This document shows, in pieces, positions 10,934 through 21,990 of a stretch of DNA of 64,000 bases. Below the pieces are notes generated by a model. It was not told the DNA's origin and did no database searches. It saw only the letters and a list, made by a program, of their open reading frames with translations. The translations under genes were made by a program, and so were the position numbers. Origin of the DNA: Ganoderma boninense (taxonomy: Eukaryota > Basidiomycota > Agaricomycetes > Polyporales > Polyporaceae). Each line of letters opens with the position of its first letter. Position 1 is the first letter of the stretch. The stretch spans positions 2,949,234 through 3,013,233 of the forward strand of contig CM035314.1 of NCBI GenBank assembly GCA_002900995.3, written 5' to 3'.

Positions 10934-12046
10934 ATCAACGCAAGATCATAGGATCGCATTGCGAGATAATGTACGCACCTGTAACATCGCCCTTACCCGG
11001 CTGTCTGACGCTAGCAGCCTGAGACTCCGATGCGACTGGTGCTTGGCCGCCGCGTTGGGGGGAGGTCTTTTGAGCCTGGCTGTGTGCCGCGCAAATACAT
11101 TAGACGAGAACATGAGTCGCGAGCTGGATGGAAACATACGACGTGGAAGGACGCTTGCTCTGCTTGGCCTGTCCAACTTGGATCTGCCTGCCCTGGTTGG
11201 GGGGCATCGGCCCACTTGGCGAGGTCGGTTTCGAAGAAAGACCATCCATTTTTTTTGAATTCCTTGAGAACGCAGCGGCACGCAGGAGCGCGTGGGGCCT
11301 GTATATACCGCTGAATGCCCGCGAAATATTTGAGAGTGTAGGGCGGTGACCGTGCTCAACGACGGCGGGTGGTAACTCTGAAAGAGATATTGTGACGACG
11401 AGGACAATTGTGGCAGATACGGAGCAAGACAAAACCAAGGACGTCTCGATAAGAGGTAAAAACGTGAGCCAGGAGGTAGGAGAAGGGTAAGGACAGGCAG
11501 GGACTCACGGGGACCGCGATATTCGAGTTGGGCTTCTTAAGTACGTACAAACCCCAGGAGCGGAGGCTGAGTCGGAGTTACTGTGCGGCGGTGCCATGCT
11601 GGGAAGTTCTGCTAGCGCCGGTCAGAGTGATTACTTCATAAACTGGTAGGGTGATCAGTATACTGGCTAGCGGCAGGAAAGGCGGTGAGGAAATGGAATA
11701 TGAAGCTGAAGCTGTGGCAGGTGGATGGTGGTCACTTGCGAGGTGCAGCCTGAGGCAGACTGAGACTGCGATGGAGCGACTGCCAGCGCGCTCAGATCGA
11801 GCGAAGCCGTGAGAAGATCCGAGTGGGGCATGGCCTTCTTCCAACTCCGCCTACTCCCAGGCTCCCGTCTGAAAACCATCATCCAACTACCTCGTCCTGG
11901 CCGTATCCTCCTCGCTAGCAAAACTTGCGTCTATAACTCTCGTCCGTCCATCATGGTTGTGAAAACTTGCACAGTTATGGATAGGTCACCTTTTCCTGCT
12001 TTGCTCCGACTTCCACGCATACATCTCCGAATCGCCGCGGCCTTCC
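10934..12046. other. No recognisable gene
   Basis: The first part is probably the upstream region of the gene at 9611-10933. The last ~110 bases (about 11940-12046) resemble 34010-34125. Nothing else is supported. Confidence 0.4.
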
Positions 12047-12076
12047 GATCCCGCGCCTGCTCCTCACTGGGACCGT
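12047..12076 (+). pseudogene. Kinase-like fragment at contig end
   Basis: These thirty bases read IPRLLLTGT in the kinase-like frame and stop at the N run. They are fused directly to sequence that resembles 34010-34125, which is not a kinase coding region. The join may be an assembly chimera. Confidence 0.6.
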
Positions 12077-12176
12077 NNNNNNNNNNNNNNNNNNNNNNNN
12101 NNNNNNNNNNNNNNNNNNNNNNNNNNNNNNNNNNNNNNNNNNNNNNNNNNNNNNNNNNNNNNNNNNNNNNNNNNNN
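12077..12176. other. Scaffold gap (100 N)
   Basis: A run of exactly 100 N, which is the conventional unknown-length gap. Confidence 0.99.
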
Positions 12177-13438
12177 ACGGAGAGCTGCAACATGACGGCG
12201 GGTAGTACAATTGACGCGAACTGGCTTTACCGGAGAGGTTTTGGTGCCAATTAGATCGTCTTTACTTGATACCAGTCCATTTAATAGTCGCACAGAGAAT
12301 ATTATGTGGCCTATGGAAGGGAGAGTCGATGAGAGAGCTCAGAGCGAGAAGGGAGGAAGCAGGAGTGCCGTCAAATCAGTCGAGCGCCCGTTCAACTTGA
12401 GGGTCTAGGCGCCAATCGGACCTGAAATGTCTGGATCCCGTCCGAAAAAGTCTGGGACGGCTCTGATCCTGAGCTCCCAGAGCTGTACAGGTTTTACTGC
12501 AGTGAGGTCCAAATATCCGCTTTCGCGCCGCATATACACGCACCTAAAGATTCCTTTTCAGCGAAACTTCGTGTCTTCGCCGCGTAGGACATCGAGGCAG
12601 TGTATGAGCGTCGACGGAGGAACTGGAACTGGACCAGCAAATACACTGTATGCGTGGGTTGGCTTGAGGCGAGAAGGGGAAGACCCTTCGGGTTTGGAGC
12701 GACCTCAGCGCAAGGACTGTTGATCATTTGGATAGAAGGTAGCATGCGGCGCCGAGGATGTGGTGTAGTGAGTTGACTCGATGAGTGGGGTCCTTCAGGG
12801 CAGAACGTCGCCAGAAACCTCCCTTGCCCCCGTGTGCAACAGATAATCGCCTGTGAGTCCGAGGGCTCGTACCACTGGCAGAGTGTCGGGAACGCTGCGA
12901 AGAGCAATGGTGGTCATGATGAAAGACGACAGACCTAGGTAGTTCTAATATCAGTGTGTTTGGAGGACGAGACATGTGGACGTGACTGCAAGGAGGAACA
13001 GATCCGGCCGAGAACGCTACTTGGCTGGCGCTCAAAGCGGGCCGAGGATGCCGGTCAGGCTGGAGCGCACGAAGCTTCAAAGCTTCAACCTGCTCATTCT
13101 CTTCATCCTCCTCCTCCTCACCGATCGTGCGACGCCGTGGAACAAGGACCCATGCACATCCACATGGCTTATATTCTTCTGCATCCATGCTCGAGTCGGA
13201 GGTACGCCTAGCTAGCTCCGAGTTGTCATTGCGTTGACCTTCCTGTTGACGCTTCGCCCAAAATCAATCAACAGAGAGTTGGGTTAAACGTAAAGATTTC
13301 AATTCCAGTATACCACACTCGCACACCCAGTCTGACTGCGATTCATGTATCCGGCGCCCCTCCCTCCAGGGATCCGGAGCCTTCTACTGCTACGCATCGC
13401 AGCGAAGCAACAATCTGCCTCCTCCCCAGTCATGTAGT
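12177..13438. other. No recognisable gene
   Basis: A partial copy of the dispersed repeat is visible near 12520-12560 (CGCATATACACGCACCTAAAGA). A minus-strand open frame at 12724-13188 has no recognisable features beyond an acidic patch, so I do not call it a gene. Confidence 0.35.
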
Positions 13439-14272
13439 CTAACCATTTCGTGCATCCGGAACGCTGATCCCCCTCTCCTTCAACATCCAGCGCACAAGCC
13501 CACTATCGTCGTTGCACGCCACAGCCTGCCGCCACTCCTCGTCGTCCTCGCCCTCCGTCCTGAGCCCCGCGCACCCGAAATCGATGACGACCACGCGCGT
13601 CGGCCGCGCGCTCGGCGCGAACAACACGTTGCTCAAGTTCCCGTCCAGGTGCAGCACGCCGTGCCCCGCGAAGCTGTCCACTGTGCGCACAGCGCCGCGC
13701 ACAGCTCCGGGGTGGCCAGCTCCACCGGCACGTCGCCCAGGCTGACGGCGTCCGCGACGTACTCGAGCACGACCGCTTGCGGCCGCATCGCGCGCTCGTC
13801 GGGCGGCAGGACGGTCCCGGTGAGGAGGAGCCGCGGGATCGCGGAGCCTTGGAGGGCGCGCAGCCGCGCGTATGCCTCGCACTCGGTCTGGAAGGAGTCG
13901 GTCGAGAGCATGCGGAAGTGCTTCTCCCACTGGGCGGCGATCGCTTCTGGGGCCTTGGGGTCGTCGGGGTCGTCGTGCAGGAGGCGGCGGTGGAAGGGCT
14001 CGTCCCATATCGCGTCCGCTGCTCTCTCGCGTTCGAGGCTCCACGGACGGGGCGGGGCGACGAGTTGTGACCACGAGCCGCTCGTCGAGGAAGCGGGGGT
14101 CGTATATCTTGACGACGACGGGATCGGGACCGAGCTCTGGGGAGCGGGCGAGGAGGACCACGGCCTTGGTGAATGGCGCGAATGGCCTGTCGATGGTGAG
14201 GGTGAGTGTGCGGCGGTCATGAGTTTGGATGGCGATCGGCTGGCCGGGGAAGAAGATGGGGCTCGCGTCCAT
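13439..14272 (-). pseudogene. Kinase-like copy K3 with two compensating frameshifts
   Basis: The ends of this copy are in one frame: MDASPIFFPGQ at the start, and HLDGNLSN with IDFGCAG near the end. The middle, with WSLERERAADAIWDEP and LQGSAIPRLLLTG, is in another. Alignment with the sister copies places a one-base insertion near 14075 and a one-base deletion near 13693. The catalytic loop also differs from the family (HLD in place of HAD). The start at 14272 matches MDASP of the copies at 36279 and 52093, and it shares their upstream GGCTTGCC..TTTCGGCC element. It is the inverted counterpart of the LINE-split copy. It is either a pseudogene or two sequencing errors. Confidence 0.7.
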
Positions 14273-14293
14273 GAGCGATTTACGCAAATATGC

Positions 14294-14321
14294 GGCGCTC
14301 GGCCGAAACTGGCAAGCCGGG
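14294..14321 (-). promoter_or_regulatory. Conserved upstream element, second promoter class
   Basis: On the minus strand, GCCCGGCTTGCCAG followed by TTTCGGCCGAGCGCC lies a short distance upstream of K3. The same element is at 36131-36159 and 51945-51973, upstream of K9 and K10. Kinase-like genes with the other leader block lack it. Confidence 0.5.
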
Positions 14322-15044
14322 CATCGGAAGGTTATAGGCGCCCGCCTGGATAGATCTGCGCACGCGCGACTCCGAGTACTTACTGTAGTACCATCGGCAC
14401 TCTCTGCTTACTGGCATGCTCCCAGTCCTGGCCTCGACTTGTGAACTGGAGCTTCTGTGTACTGGAAAGGGAAGAGATGCCTTGAAGATGTCAGTTAGTA
14501 GAACTTCCTTCTGGCCCCTCCCTCATGCATCGACTGCCGTCCACGAACTTGAACTTGCTACCATCTTGTGCTCGAGACCTATCCATGCAGTCGCATACCT
14601 CACTAGCAGGACAGTCGCGCTTGTCTTGGTCATGGTGCTGACGCTCTACCTCTGCTAACATCGACGGTGACTCTCTCGAGCCGGCGGCATTGTTGCGCTC
14701 TCAGTCACATATTTCCCCCACAGCATAGTAAGCACGCTCAAAAATACCAGAAGAGGGCCGGGATCTGAACACCGTGTACAGGACTTCAAAGGCACTCCGT
14801 TAACGGCGACCCTCCGGTTTGTCCAAGGAGGGTCCATTGTTTGGTCCGCCGTCTGAGCAGTGGGATGGTCACGGCGTCCGGAAATCAGACACGGATGTGG
14901 TGACTACCAACGTTGAGTGAAGCACCCGCAGCTTTCACATCTCGCTGAGAGTTTCATTTCTCGACCTCAGCAGCACCGACAACGCAAGAACAACAAGCTC
15001 AGAGACAATTTATGTCCTCAAGAGTCAACAGCGCCACTCCAGTT
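14322..15044. other. Intergenic, inverted counterpart of 35313-36130
   Basis: No gene is seen. It aligns in reverse with the sequence downstream of K8. Confidence 0.45.
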
Positions 15045-15896
15045 TCATACAGCGCTAGCAGCCTCCGGAAGACGGACCCCCCTGTCCTTCGACATCCGGC
15101 GCACATGCGGGCCGTCGTTGTGGAACCGCACGCACTCCCGCCACGCCTCCTCGTCCTCGCCCTCCGTCCGCAACACCGCACCCTCAAAATCGATGACCAC
15201 CACGCGCGTTGGGCGCGCGCTCGGCGCGAACAGGACGTTCCCGCAGTTCAAGTCCGCATGCACCACGCCGTACCCCGCGAAGCCGTCCACGGTCCGGAAG
15301 AGCGCCGCGCACAGCTCTGGGGTGACCAGCTCGACCGGGACGTCGCACAGGCTGACGGCGTCCGCGACGTACTGCAGCACGATCGCCTGCAGCTCTGTCG
15401 CACGCTCGTCTGCGGGGAGGACCGTCCCGGTGAGGAGGAGCCGCGGGATCGCGGTGCCCTGCAGGGGACGCAGGCGGTCGTACGCCTCGCGCTCGTCCTT
15501 GAAGCTCCTGGTAGAGAGCGTGCGGAAGTACTTCTCCCACAGCGCTGCGCGCGCCGCTCGGCCCTCGGCGTCCGGCGGCTCGTCCTCGTAGAGCTGGAGG
15601 TCGTCGAAGGGCTCGTCGTCCCAGATGGCATCTGCTGCGCACTCTGTATCGAGGCTCCACGGATGCGGGCGAGAGTGGGCTGTGTCCATGAACCGCTCGT
15701 TGAGGAAACGAGGGTCGTATATCTTGACGACGACGGGGTCGGGTCCGAGCTCGGGCTCGGGACAGCGGGCGAGGAGGACGACGGCTTTGGAGAATGGGGC
15801 AAATGGCTTGTCGATGGTGAAGGTGAGCGTGCGTTCTGGAGTGTGAGTTTGGAGGGTGACCGTCTGGCCGGGGGAAAAGATGAGGTCCGGTTCCAT
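15045..15896 (-). CDS. Kinase-like protein K4 with DFE in place of DFG (intact)
   Basis: This is an intact 283-residue frame starting MEPDLIFSPGQTV. The kinase-like landmarks are present: VVVKIYDPRF, a hinge-like VLQYV, and catalytic loop VVHADLNCGNVLF. The metal-binding motif reads IDFEGA, so the DFG glycine is replaced by glutamate. The copy at 34467-35312 has the same change. That makes it an old feature of this subgroup and not a sequencing error. Activity may be reduced or lost. An in-frame extension reaches 15950 through a GTG codon. Because AG sits just before that codon, the region is more likely the end of a 5'UTR intron. The leader block is at 15962-16030. Confidence 0.75.
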   Translation of the reverse strand: MEPDLIFSPGQTVTLQTHTPERTLTFTIDKPFAPFSKAVVLLARCPEPELGPDPVVVKIYDPRFLNERFMDTAHSRPHPWSLDTECAADAIWDDEPFDDLQLYEDEPPDAEGRAARAALWEKYFRTLSTRSFKDEREAYDRLRPLQGTAIPRLLLTGTVLPADERATELQAIVLQYVADAVSLCDVPVELVTPELCAALFRTVDGFAGYGVVHADLNCGNVLFAPSARPTRVVVIDFEGAVLRTEGEDEEAWRECVRFHNDGPHVRRMSKDRGVRLPEAASAV

Positions 15897-15961
15897 ATGG
15901 ATGGCGGATTCGGCGGTGGTAGACTGGTAGTTTGGAGCAGGTTCAAGCACCTAAAAGATTC

Positions 15962-16030
15962 GCGATAAGGGCAGAAGGGGACGAGTCACTGTTTTTCACC
16001 GGGGCCGCGCATGATGTGGACGTTTGCAAG
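15962..16030 (-). promoter_or_regulatory. Shared leader block upstream of K4
   Basis: This matches the leader of K1, K5, K8 and the F-box gene: GTCCACATCA, GCGCGGCCCCGGT, AGTGACTCG, CTTATCGC. In K4 and K8 it lies inside a putative 5'UTR intron. Confidence 0.5.
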
Positions 16031-16179
16031 TCAGCTTAACTGAGTATGTAAGTACTCACCTCGGAACGGTATTTGCGGGCGGCGATCCTAGAGCGCTCGA
16101 GTCGATAGAAGAGGGATCGATGATCATGACCGTGCGCCGGTCCCTATATGCGGCGGGGTTGTGTGGGGTAACATATCAG

Positions 16180-16530
16180 GATGCGTTTTCGATGCGCATA
16201 TACACGTACTGAGAGATGATCTCAGAGCGACGGACCGCATACATCCAGCAAGGTGTGAGTGCGAGCAGCATCCCGGATCCCTGGCTAGCAATGGGATGAG
16301 TGGCCCCCGTCATGTGGATCTCGTTGATTTCAAGGCGGTTAATGCCTTCGCGTTGAGGAGGTTGTCCTCCTCGCAACAAAGAGCACGTATGGGGAATGCT
16401 AGCCGGTGAGCATCGCGTAGGCCGAAGAAGTGGGACTTCACGGCATTAGACGCAAATTGAACTAGCAGAAAGAGATGAGTGAGTCGTTACGGGACGCATA
16501 TAGGTTCATATTGTGGGAGCGATGGACCAA
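16180..16530. repeat. Dispersed ~350-bp repeat, copy 2
   Basis: It starts at GCATATACACGTACTGAGAG and ends near GGGACGCATATAG. It is closest to the copy at 20570-20915, sharing GGTTAATGCCTTCG-like and GGCCGAAGAAGTGGGAC segments. Confidence 0.55.
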
Positions 16531-16829
16531 CCGATTTGTATGAAAAGAGTACGGATGCAACCAGTGTGGCCTGCAGCCCATCGTTTTGGGTACTCATAAC
16601 ATCGCGTGTCTCGTCTGACGTTCCTGGGAGTTTTTCATAGTCGGATATCCGCGGTCGCTAGGCATGATTTCTCCGGCTTTACTGCAGCAGCAGATAATAG
16701 ACCACTCACAAGCACCAGGACACTCTTGTGTTTGTGGTGGAGAATGACGAAGGGCCGAGTCAGTGTACTGGCATGCACGGACGCCGCGGGCCGGATGCCG
16801 TTCCTGGGCTCAACGGGCGACGCTCATGC

Positions 16830-16950
16830 GGTTGTCTTCCAGCAGCTCTCCCTTGCCCCACTTTGACCTCAATTCCTATCTCTATCAACCAACATTACCC
16901 TCGATGGGCGTACTAGTATCGCCTGATCCCGCGGCGAGGTACACCCTTTC
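16830..16950 (+). pseudogene. Fragment of the 5' end of the ENWDDDF-repeat gene
   Basis: CTTCCAGCAGCTCTCCCTTG, then an ATG with GGCGTACTAGTATCG, then a GAG/GTACAC donor-like site resemble the 5'UTR and first exon at 3060-3145 and 23960-24070. Homology ends after the donor. This is a decayed third copy of the gene start. Confidence 0.5.
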
Positions 16951-17239
16951 CTCCACCGTGGTCGTACCTGCACCAAGGAACCTTTGTCGCAGGCTACTCA
17001 GTAGACAACTAGGACGGAGGCAGATCTTGGCTTCAAGCAGCTGACATACCTCATCTACCGCCCCAAATCCCAACAAGTTTCAGTCTAGACCCCTCCCACA
17101 TATCCGCCCCTGTCACCCGAGCCGTGCACAAGGCAGACAACGCTTCTACCTGTACAGCGGAAGAACTGATAATGCGGACAGCGGACAGCGCCTTCTCCAG
17201 AAAGACGTACATACAACTCTAACGTCATACATCTACATC

Positions 17240-17465
17240 TAGAACGCTGATGCCCCTCTGCTTCAACACCCACCACGTATGCGAACTGTCGTGCGCTCAC
17301 ATCACACTCTGCTCCCAAGCTTCGTCGTCACGGTCCTGGCCCTCCTCCCTAGCTCGGCGCGAACAAGACGTTGTCGAAACCGACGCCCGCGTGTATACTA
17401 TCAAGCTGTACCCCACGAAGCTATCCACGACGCGCAGGATGCTCACGCACAACTCGGAGCCACAC
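17240..17465 (-). pseudogene. Kinase-like C-terminal fragment
   Basis: This aligns with the 3' portion of the kinase-like gene at 21026-21862 but lacks about 50 bases that would encode the DFG region. The frame is interrupted. It lies immediately beyond the 3' end of the F-box gene. Confidence 0.65.
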
Positions 17466-17543
17466 TGGAGAAAATACAAATTTAATTCCTAGTTTGGTAC
17501 GACGCAGTGCGCCGGCCGGTAACCCATCCACGACCAACAGCCA

Positions 17544-20171
17544 TTAAACAGCAGCGAGAGCAGGTGCGCTAGCTGCTGCGGACCCGGACCCGGAGCCTGT
17601 AGGGGACTTGGGAAGACGCACAGTGACGGGGTTTGACCTGTCGAACTGGCTGAGATGCAGGTACACAGTCCCATCTTCGATGCACGCCCCGAAGTCATCG
17701 AGTTCATGTCTGCGAAAGCCTCTCAGTCAGTACGCCCGCAGCGGAAATCGAAATTGCAGAGACGCTTCACTTCTCCCTCAAGTGGCGCTCCATCTCAGAT
17801 CCCCTGCCGTCCCAGTCTCGGCAGAGCGTGCAGCCCCACCGCGCCTTCTCTCGCGACAAAGTGCCCGCTTTCGCCTCGAGATCCCGCACGGCCGGCATGT
17901 CCTCTTCGCGGACGCGCTCCCAGAACTCGCGGTCCACGTCTGATCCCGGATGCCAATGCCAGCGCTGCACAAAACAGTGGCCGTGGACAGACAGTCAGCT
18001 CCAAACTTCCACGCAAACAGAGTCGAGTCGAGCGCGAGCAGACCCACCGCCCCCTCCCACGTGTGCACCTCCCTCGTCTCGGGGGAGCACACACGGCACC
18101 GCAACCTCGCGTTGCATTTCTCGAGATCCTCGCGCCGCGCCCGTATTGGATCGAGGCCGAGCGTGGCGACGATGTACCGCATCCGGACGACGCCCTCGTA
18201 GACTTTGCCCAACCCCCCGACGAAGCGCGCGAAGCGTATCTTCGTCCGAGGCGGCGCGTTCTTCGCCGCATGCACCGTCGCGCTCTTCCTGCCTGAAGCC
18301 TCCAAAAGCCCGACCACCGACCCGCGCACACGCGCATCCTCCTCCCGTTTGGCGTTGTCACGGGAGTACCTTTCTGTGCAGTCGTGTGCGAGGAGTTCGG
18401 GATAGCGTCGGGCAACGCCCCCCGAAGTACAGGTAATGCAGCCGTCGCAACTGAAGACGGCGACGGCGAGGTCGAGGGGATCCACGTCCTCGGCAATCGC
18501 AGGCATCGCGCCTCTCACCAAGCCACGGAGCTCCTCCGCGCACGCCGCCTGCCAGCGTGCACATACCTCAGGGAGTATCTCTGCGAAATCGCGCCGCGTC
18601 ACTTCCTGGTCAGTGGGCGCTATGGCGAGCCGGCAACACTCCTCCTCGCGTAGCAGAATGTGGACATTCGGTCGGCAGTCCATGGACGCGGTCCGGGGGA
18701 GCTGGACGTAGTGCTCGAGGATAGCCTCCGACAGCTCGTGCAGCCGCCCCTTGATCTGCTCCTTGCGCTCCTCCTGAAGCCGGCATGCGCGAATTGCGTT
18801 CATTTCTCCTTGGATCGCTGCTCGGACTTTGGGCCAGACTGCAATAATGCTCTGTATCAGTTTCCGAAACCGGGAGCAGCAGCAAGCAAACCCCACCTCG
18901 GTTGGTTAGCAAGGTGGCGTAGCGGACAATCGGGAAGCGAGCCAGACGACTGACGACGTAGTCGTCGCCGAAGCAGTCCATCTCGGGGAGCCACTCGTCA
19001 GCGCGGAGGCGAACCAGGATCCTGAATACCCCAGAAAGATCGATCAGCACCGTACGCCACACGGGGAGCAGTAAGAGATCGAGACTGACTCCTCGAGTCG
19101 TCGCTGCCGCAGGTTCTCCAGCTCGGCGGACCGCTGAGCTTTCTCGGCCGCGTGCCAGGCTTCAAACCGCTCGACGGTCTGTGTTGGCAAACGTGAATAT
19201 CAACATCGCGGAACGTCCCAACTCTGATAACTCTCCCGACTCACCGCTTCCCTCTCTTTCGTGGCTGCACGTACCTGCTCGATCAAGGCCTTCCGCTGGT
19301 CCTCGTCGCCGTCCGCATTCTGCCATCCCTCCACGAAGCAGTCGATCTGAGGATTGCGGATGAAATTCCCCCCACCTTTGGTAGGACTGCACACGGAGTC
19401 AGGACGTGCATTCAGGACTGGCCGAGTTGCTCACATCCAGTAAATATCGGCGATCGTCAAGCGGTGCTCCCTGACCGCGAGCTCCAACTGTCGGTCGGGG
19501 TCTGGGTATTGATAGGAGTAGCGATCATCCCTGTCCAGAGGGTTATGTACCGTCTAGTGCCATTGAACGTAAGGTTTGTGGGAACTCACCAATTGTCGAT
19601 GCACGCAGAGCAGTACCGGACGAACCACTCCCACGTGGGATTTTGTATCCCAGACTTGCCGCATTTCTGAAGTTTCACCGCGCGTGAGTTCGTGTGGACG
19701 CCTCACAGCTCGCAAAGACCACACACACATACCTGACACAACGGGCTGAACAGCAGATGAGCGAACATCGGTTCGCTCAGAAACTCCGGTTTCTCGGGTA
19801 GGTCGGCGACCTGGCGCAACGCCGCTTTCCAGATCGAGATGCTGTTAGCACGGTTCAAGAAGAACGAGCGGAAAGCCTTGGAGGTTCTAGCGAGGTTCAG
19901 CAGGTCCCTGGGATGCAAAAGCGCGAATATCTATGAAGTTGGATTGGATAGTAGAGGCATTTTTTTCATCATGTTCAATGGGCAGGGAATAGCGCAGGTG
20001 GAACGTACGTACCTCGAATGAGACATCTAGAGGTAGGGTCTGAACGATTTCCAAGCACCCCCGGGCCCTCCTGGTTCGGCAAGTATTCTTGGGTGTCTTG
20101 GAAAGTGCGGCGTTGCGAGGCGCGTCCACACCACATTTGTTTGAAAGCTTCGTCTTCTTCCGTGGGGCCAT
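17544..20171 (-). CDS. F-box protein, 10 exons, 678 residues
   Basis: Spliced exons (high to low): 20013-20171, 19733-19930, 19590-19666, 19435-19530, 19245-19386, 19090-19178, 18897-19021, 18048-18838, 17771-17964 and 17544-17709. They sum to 2,037 nt with no stop inside. The N-terminus reads MAPRKKTKLS, basic and possibly nuclear. The F-box spans exons 1-2 (LPLDVSFE joined to IFALLHPRDLLNLARTSKAF) and is followed by NSISIWKAAL. This layout, with Cys pairs after the box, is common in agaricomycete F-box proteins. A coiled-coil-like stretch is in exons 5-6. Near the C-terminus, CRDWDGRGSEMERHLREK looks like a C2H2-type finger. The role is presumably substrate choice for an SCF ubiquitin ligase, with unknown target. 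The inverted sister at 31251-33909 has the same exon layout but a broken frame. Confidence 0.8.
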
Positions 20172-20344
20172 CGTAACGGGGATCAAGGCATGTAGTTGGA
20201 TGTGGTTGAAAGGGAAGAGTGGCAGGAGCGCCCGTCGCGACAAGTTGAAGTACGGCCGTTTCCGAAATTGATGTCCGCGCGCGTCTTCAGAGCGAACAAT
20301 ACGAACATTCATGAGGTGCACAGTTTCGAGGACCTACTTCAGAC

Positions 20345-20425
20345 TGGCGATAAGGCTGAAAGGAGCGAGTCATGACTAGTACTCGCTGCTCGACCGGGAC
20401 CGCGCGTGATGTGGACGTTTGTTGT
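20345..20425 (-). promoter_or_regulatory. Shared leader block upstream of the F-box gene
   Basis: AACGTCCACATCACGCGCGG, TCCCGGT, ATGACTCGCTCC and CTTATCGC match the leaders of the kinase-like genes K1, K4, K5 and K8, although the gene downstream is unrelated. Confidence 0.5.
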
Positions 20426-20569
20426 ACTCGCCCCGGAATATTACATAATGGCATGCGCGGCAAGCATCGGTGCTAAAGCGCTCGAATCCAGAGAAAGGGA
20501 AACCGATGGCGATGGCCTTGTGCCGGTCACTATATGCGGCGCAGTACTTAATACGAGGTAACATGCAAA

Positions 20570-20915
20570 GATACATTTTACGACACGCATAGACACGTAC
20601 TAAGAGATACTGTCAGAGAAACGGACCGCATACATCCCGCAAGTCGTGAGTGCGGGCTACTGCTACTTGCATAGCATCCCTCGCTAGCAATGGAATGATT
20701 GAGCTCCGGGATGTGGGTATCGTTCCATTGAAGGCGGTGAATGCCTTCGGAATCAGGGCATCCTCCTCGCAACGCCCAGTACATATGTGAAAACGCTAGT
20801 CAGCGAGCATTGCGTCGGCCGAAGAAGTGGGACCTCAATCGCAATGGCGGGCACCGGGATTATGAGAAAGACATGAATCAGTCTTTTCGGGACGCATATA
20901 AGGCGATATTGCCAA
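20570..20915. repeat. Dispersed ~350-bp repeat, copy 3
   Basis: It begins at a variant CGCATAGACACGTACTAAG and ends at GGGACGCATATAAGG. It lies between the F-box leader and the 3' end of K5. Confidence 0.55.
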
Positions 20916-21025
20916 CTTGTAGGTCCACGCGCGAGTCCAACACCGCTTCTACCCGTAGAGCGGGAGGACCGAGAGCACAATACAGCAATAACTCATCCCC
21001 CCCGGAAATACGTGTAACCATGACT

Positions 21026-21862
21026 TCATACATCCGGGACGCCGATGCCCCGTTGCTTCAGCACCCACCGCGTATGCGAACTGTCGTGCGCCCACGCCAC
21101 AGTCTGCTCCCAAGCCTCGTCGTCCTGGTCCTCCTCCCTCGCTCCCCCGCACCCAAAGTCGATCACGACCACCCGCGTCGGCCGCGCGCTCGGCGCGAAC
21201 AAGACGTTGTCGAATCCGACGTCCGCGTGCACCACGCCGTACCCCACGAAGCTGTCCACGACGCGCAGGAGGCTCGCGCACAGCTCCGCGGTAACCAGGT
21301 CGGGCGCCACGTCCCCCAGGCTGACGGCGTCCGCGATGTACTCGAGCACGACCGCCGGTGGCCGGAACGCCCGCTCGTCGGGCGGGAGGACGGTCCCGGT
21401 GAGGAGCAGGCGCGGGATCGCGGTGCCCTGGAGGGGACGCAGGTGCTCGTACGACGCCCGCTCGTCCTTGAAGCAGCCGGTGGAGAGCTTGCGGAGGTGC
21501 TTCTCCCAGAGCACCGCTCGCACGGCTTGGTCGTTGGGGTCTTCGGGCTCCTCTGTCCAGAGGACGAAGTCGTCGAGGGGCTCGTCCCAGATCGCGTCTG
21601 CCGCCCTCTCCAGCTCGAGGCTCCACGGACGGGCAGGGCGGTATGTTGTTGCTGTTACGGGCCGCTCGTCTAGGAAGCGGGGGTCGTAGATCTTGACGAC
21701 GACGGGATCGGGACCGAGCTCCGGACAGCGGGCGAGGAGGACGACGGCTTTTGTGAAGGGGGCGAATGGTCTATCGATGGTGAAGGTGAGCGTGCCGCGT
21801 TCTGGAGCGCGAGTTTGGAGGGTGACCGTCTGGCCGGGGGAGAACATAGGGCTCGTCTCCAT
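21026..21862 (-). CDS. Kinase-like protein K5 (intact)
   Basis: This is a 278-residue intact gene starting METSPMFSPGQTV. It keeps VVVKIYDPRF, DERASYEHLRPLQG, the hinge-like VLEYI, a catalytic loop VVHADVGFDNVLF and IDFGCGG. The loop residues between Asp and Asn (VGFD) differ from the VNWN of K2, K6 and K10. The open frame extends upstream to 22066, but the extra 68 codons match the leader of other members, and the shorter start agrees with the family. The upstream region has a CTTATCGCAG acceptor-like site, so a 5'UTR intron is likely. It is the counterpart of the broken K1 in the other block X copy. Confidence 0.8.
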   Translation of the reverse strand: METSPMFSPGQTVTLQTRAPERGTLTFTIDRPFAPFTKAVVLLARCPELGPDPVVVKIYDPRFLDERPVTATTYRPARPWSLELERAADAIWDEPLDDFVLWTEEPEDPNDQAVRAVLWEKHLRKLSTGCFKDERASYEHLRPLQGTAIPRLLLTGTVLPPDERAFRPPAVVLEYIADAVSLGDVAPDLVTAELCASLLRVVDSFVGYGVVHADVGFDNVLFAPSARPTRVVVIDFGCGGAREEDQDDEAWEQTVAWAHDSSHTRWVLKQRGIGVPDV

Positions 21863-21904
21863 GGGAGATCCGATGGTGAGTGGTTTGAATGAACATTTCC
21901 TTCC

Positions 21905-21990
21905 TCCAACCTGCGATAAGACAAAAGGGAGCGAGTCACTGCGAGACCGGGGCCGTGTGTGATGTGGATGTTTGTTGTGCTTGTCTCGGA
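21905..21990 (-). promoter_or_regulatory. Shared leader block upstream of K5
   Basis: AAACATCCACATCACACACG, GCCCCGGTCTCGCAGTGACT and CTTATCGCAG are on the minus strand, nearly identical to the leader of K1. Confidence 0.55.

Larger units (their letters stand above)
13439..20330 (-). repeat. Segmental duplication Y, inverted copy
   Basis: K3, K4 and the F-box gene, all on the minus strand, mirror F-box, K8 and K9 on the plus strand at about 31080-42520. Confidence 0.85.

Noticed and set aside
12724..13188. 154-codon minus-strand open frame with an acidic patch
   Set aside because: No motif, no counterpart in any duplicated block and no splice context; GC-rich DNA gives such frames by chance.
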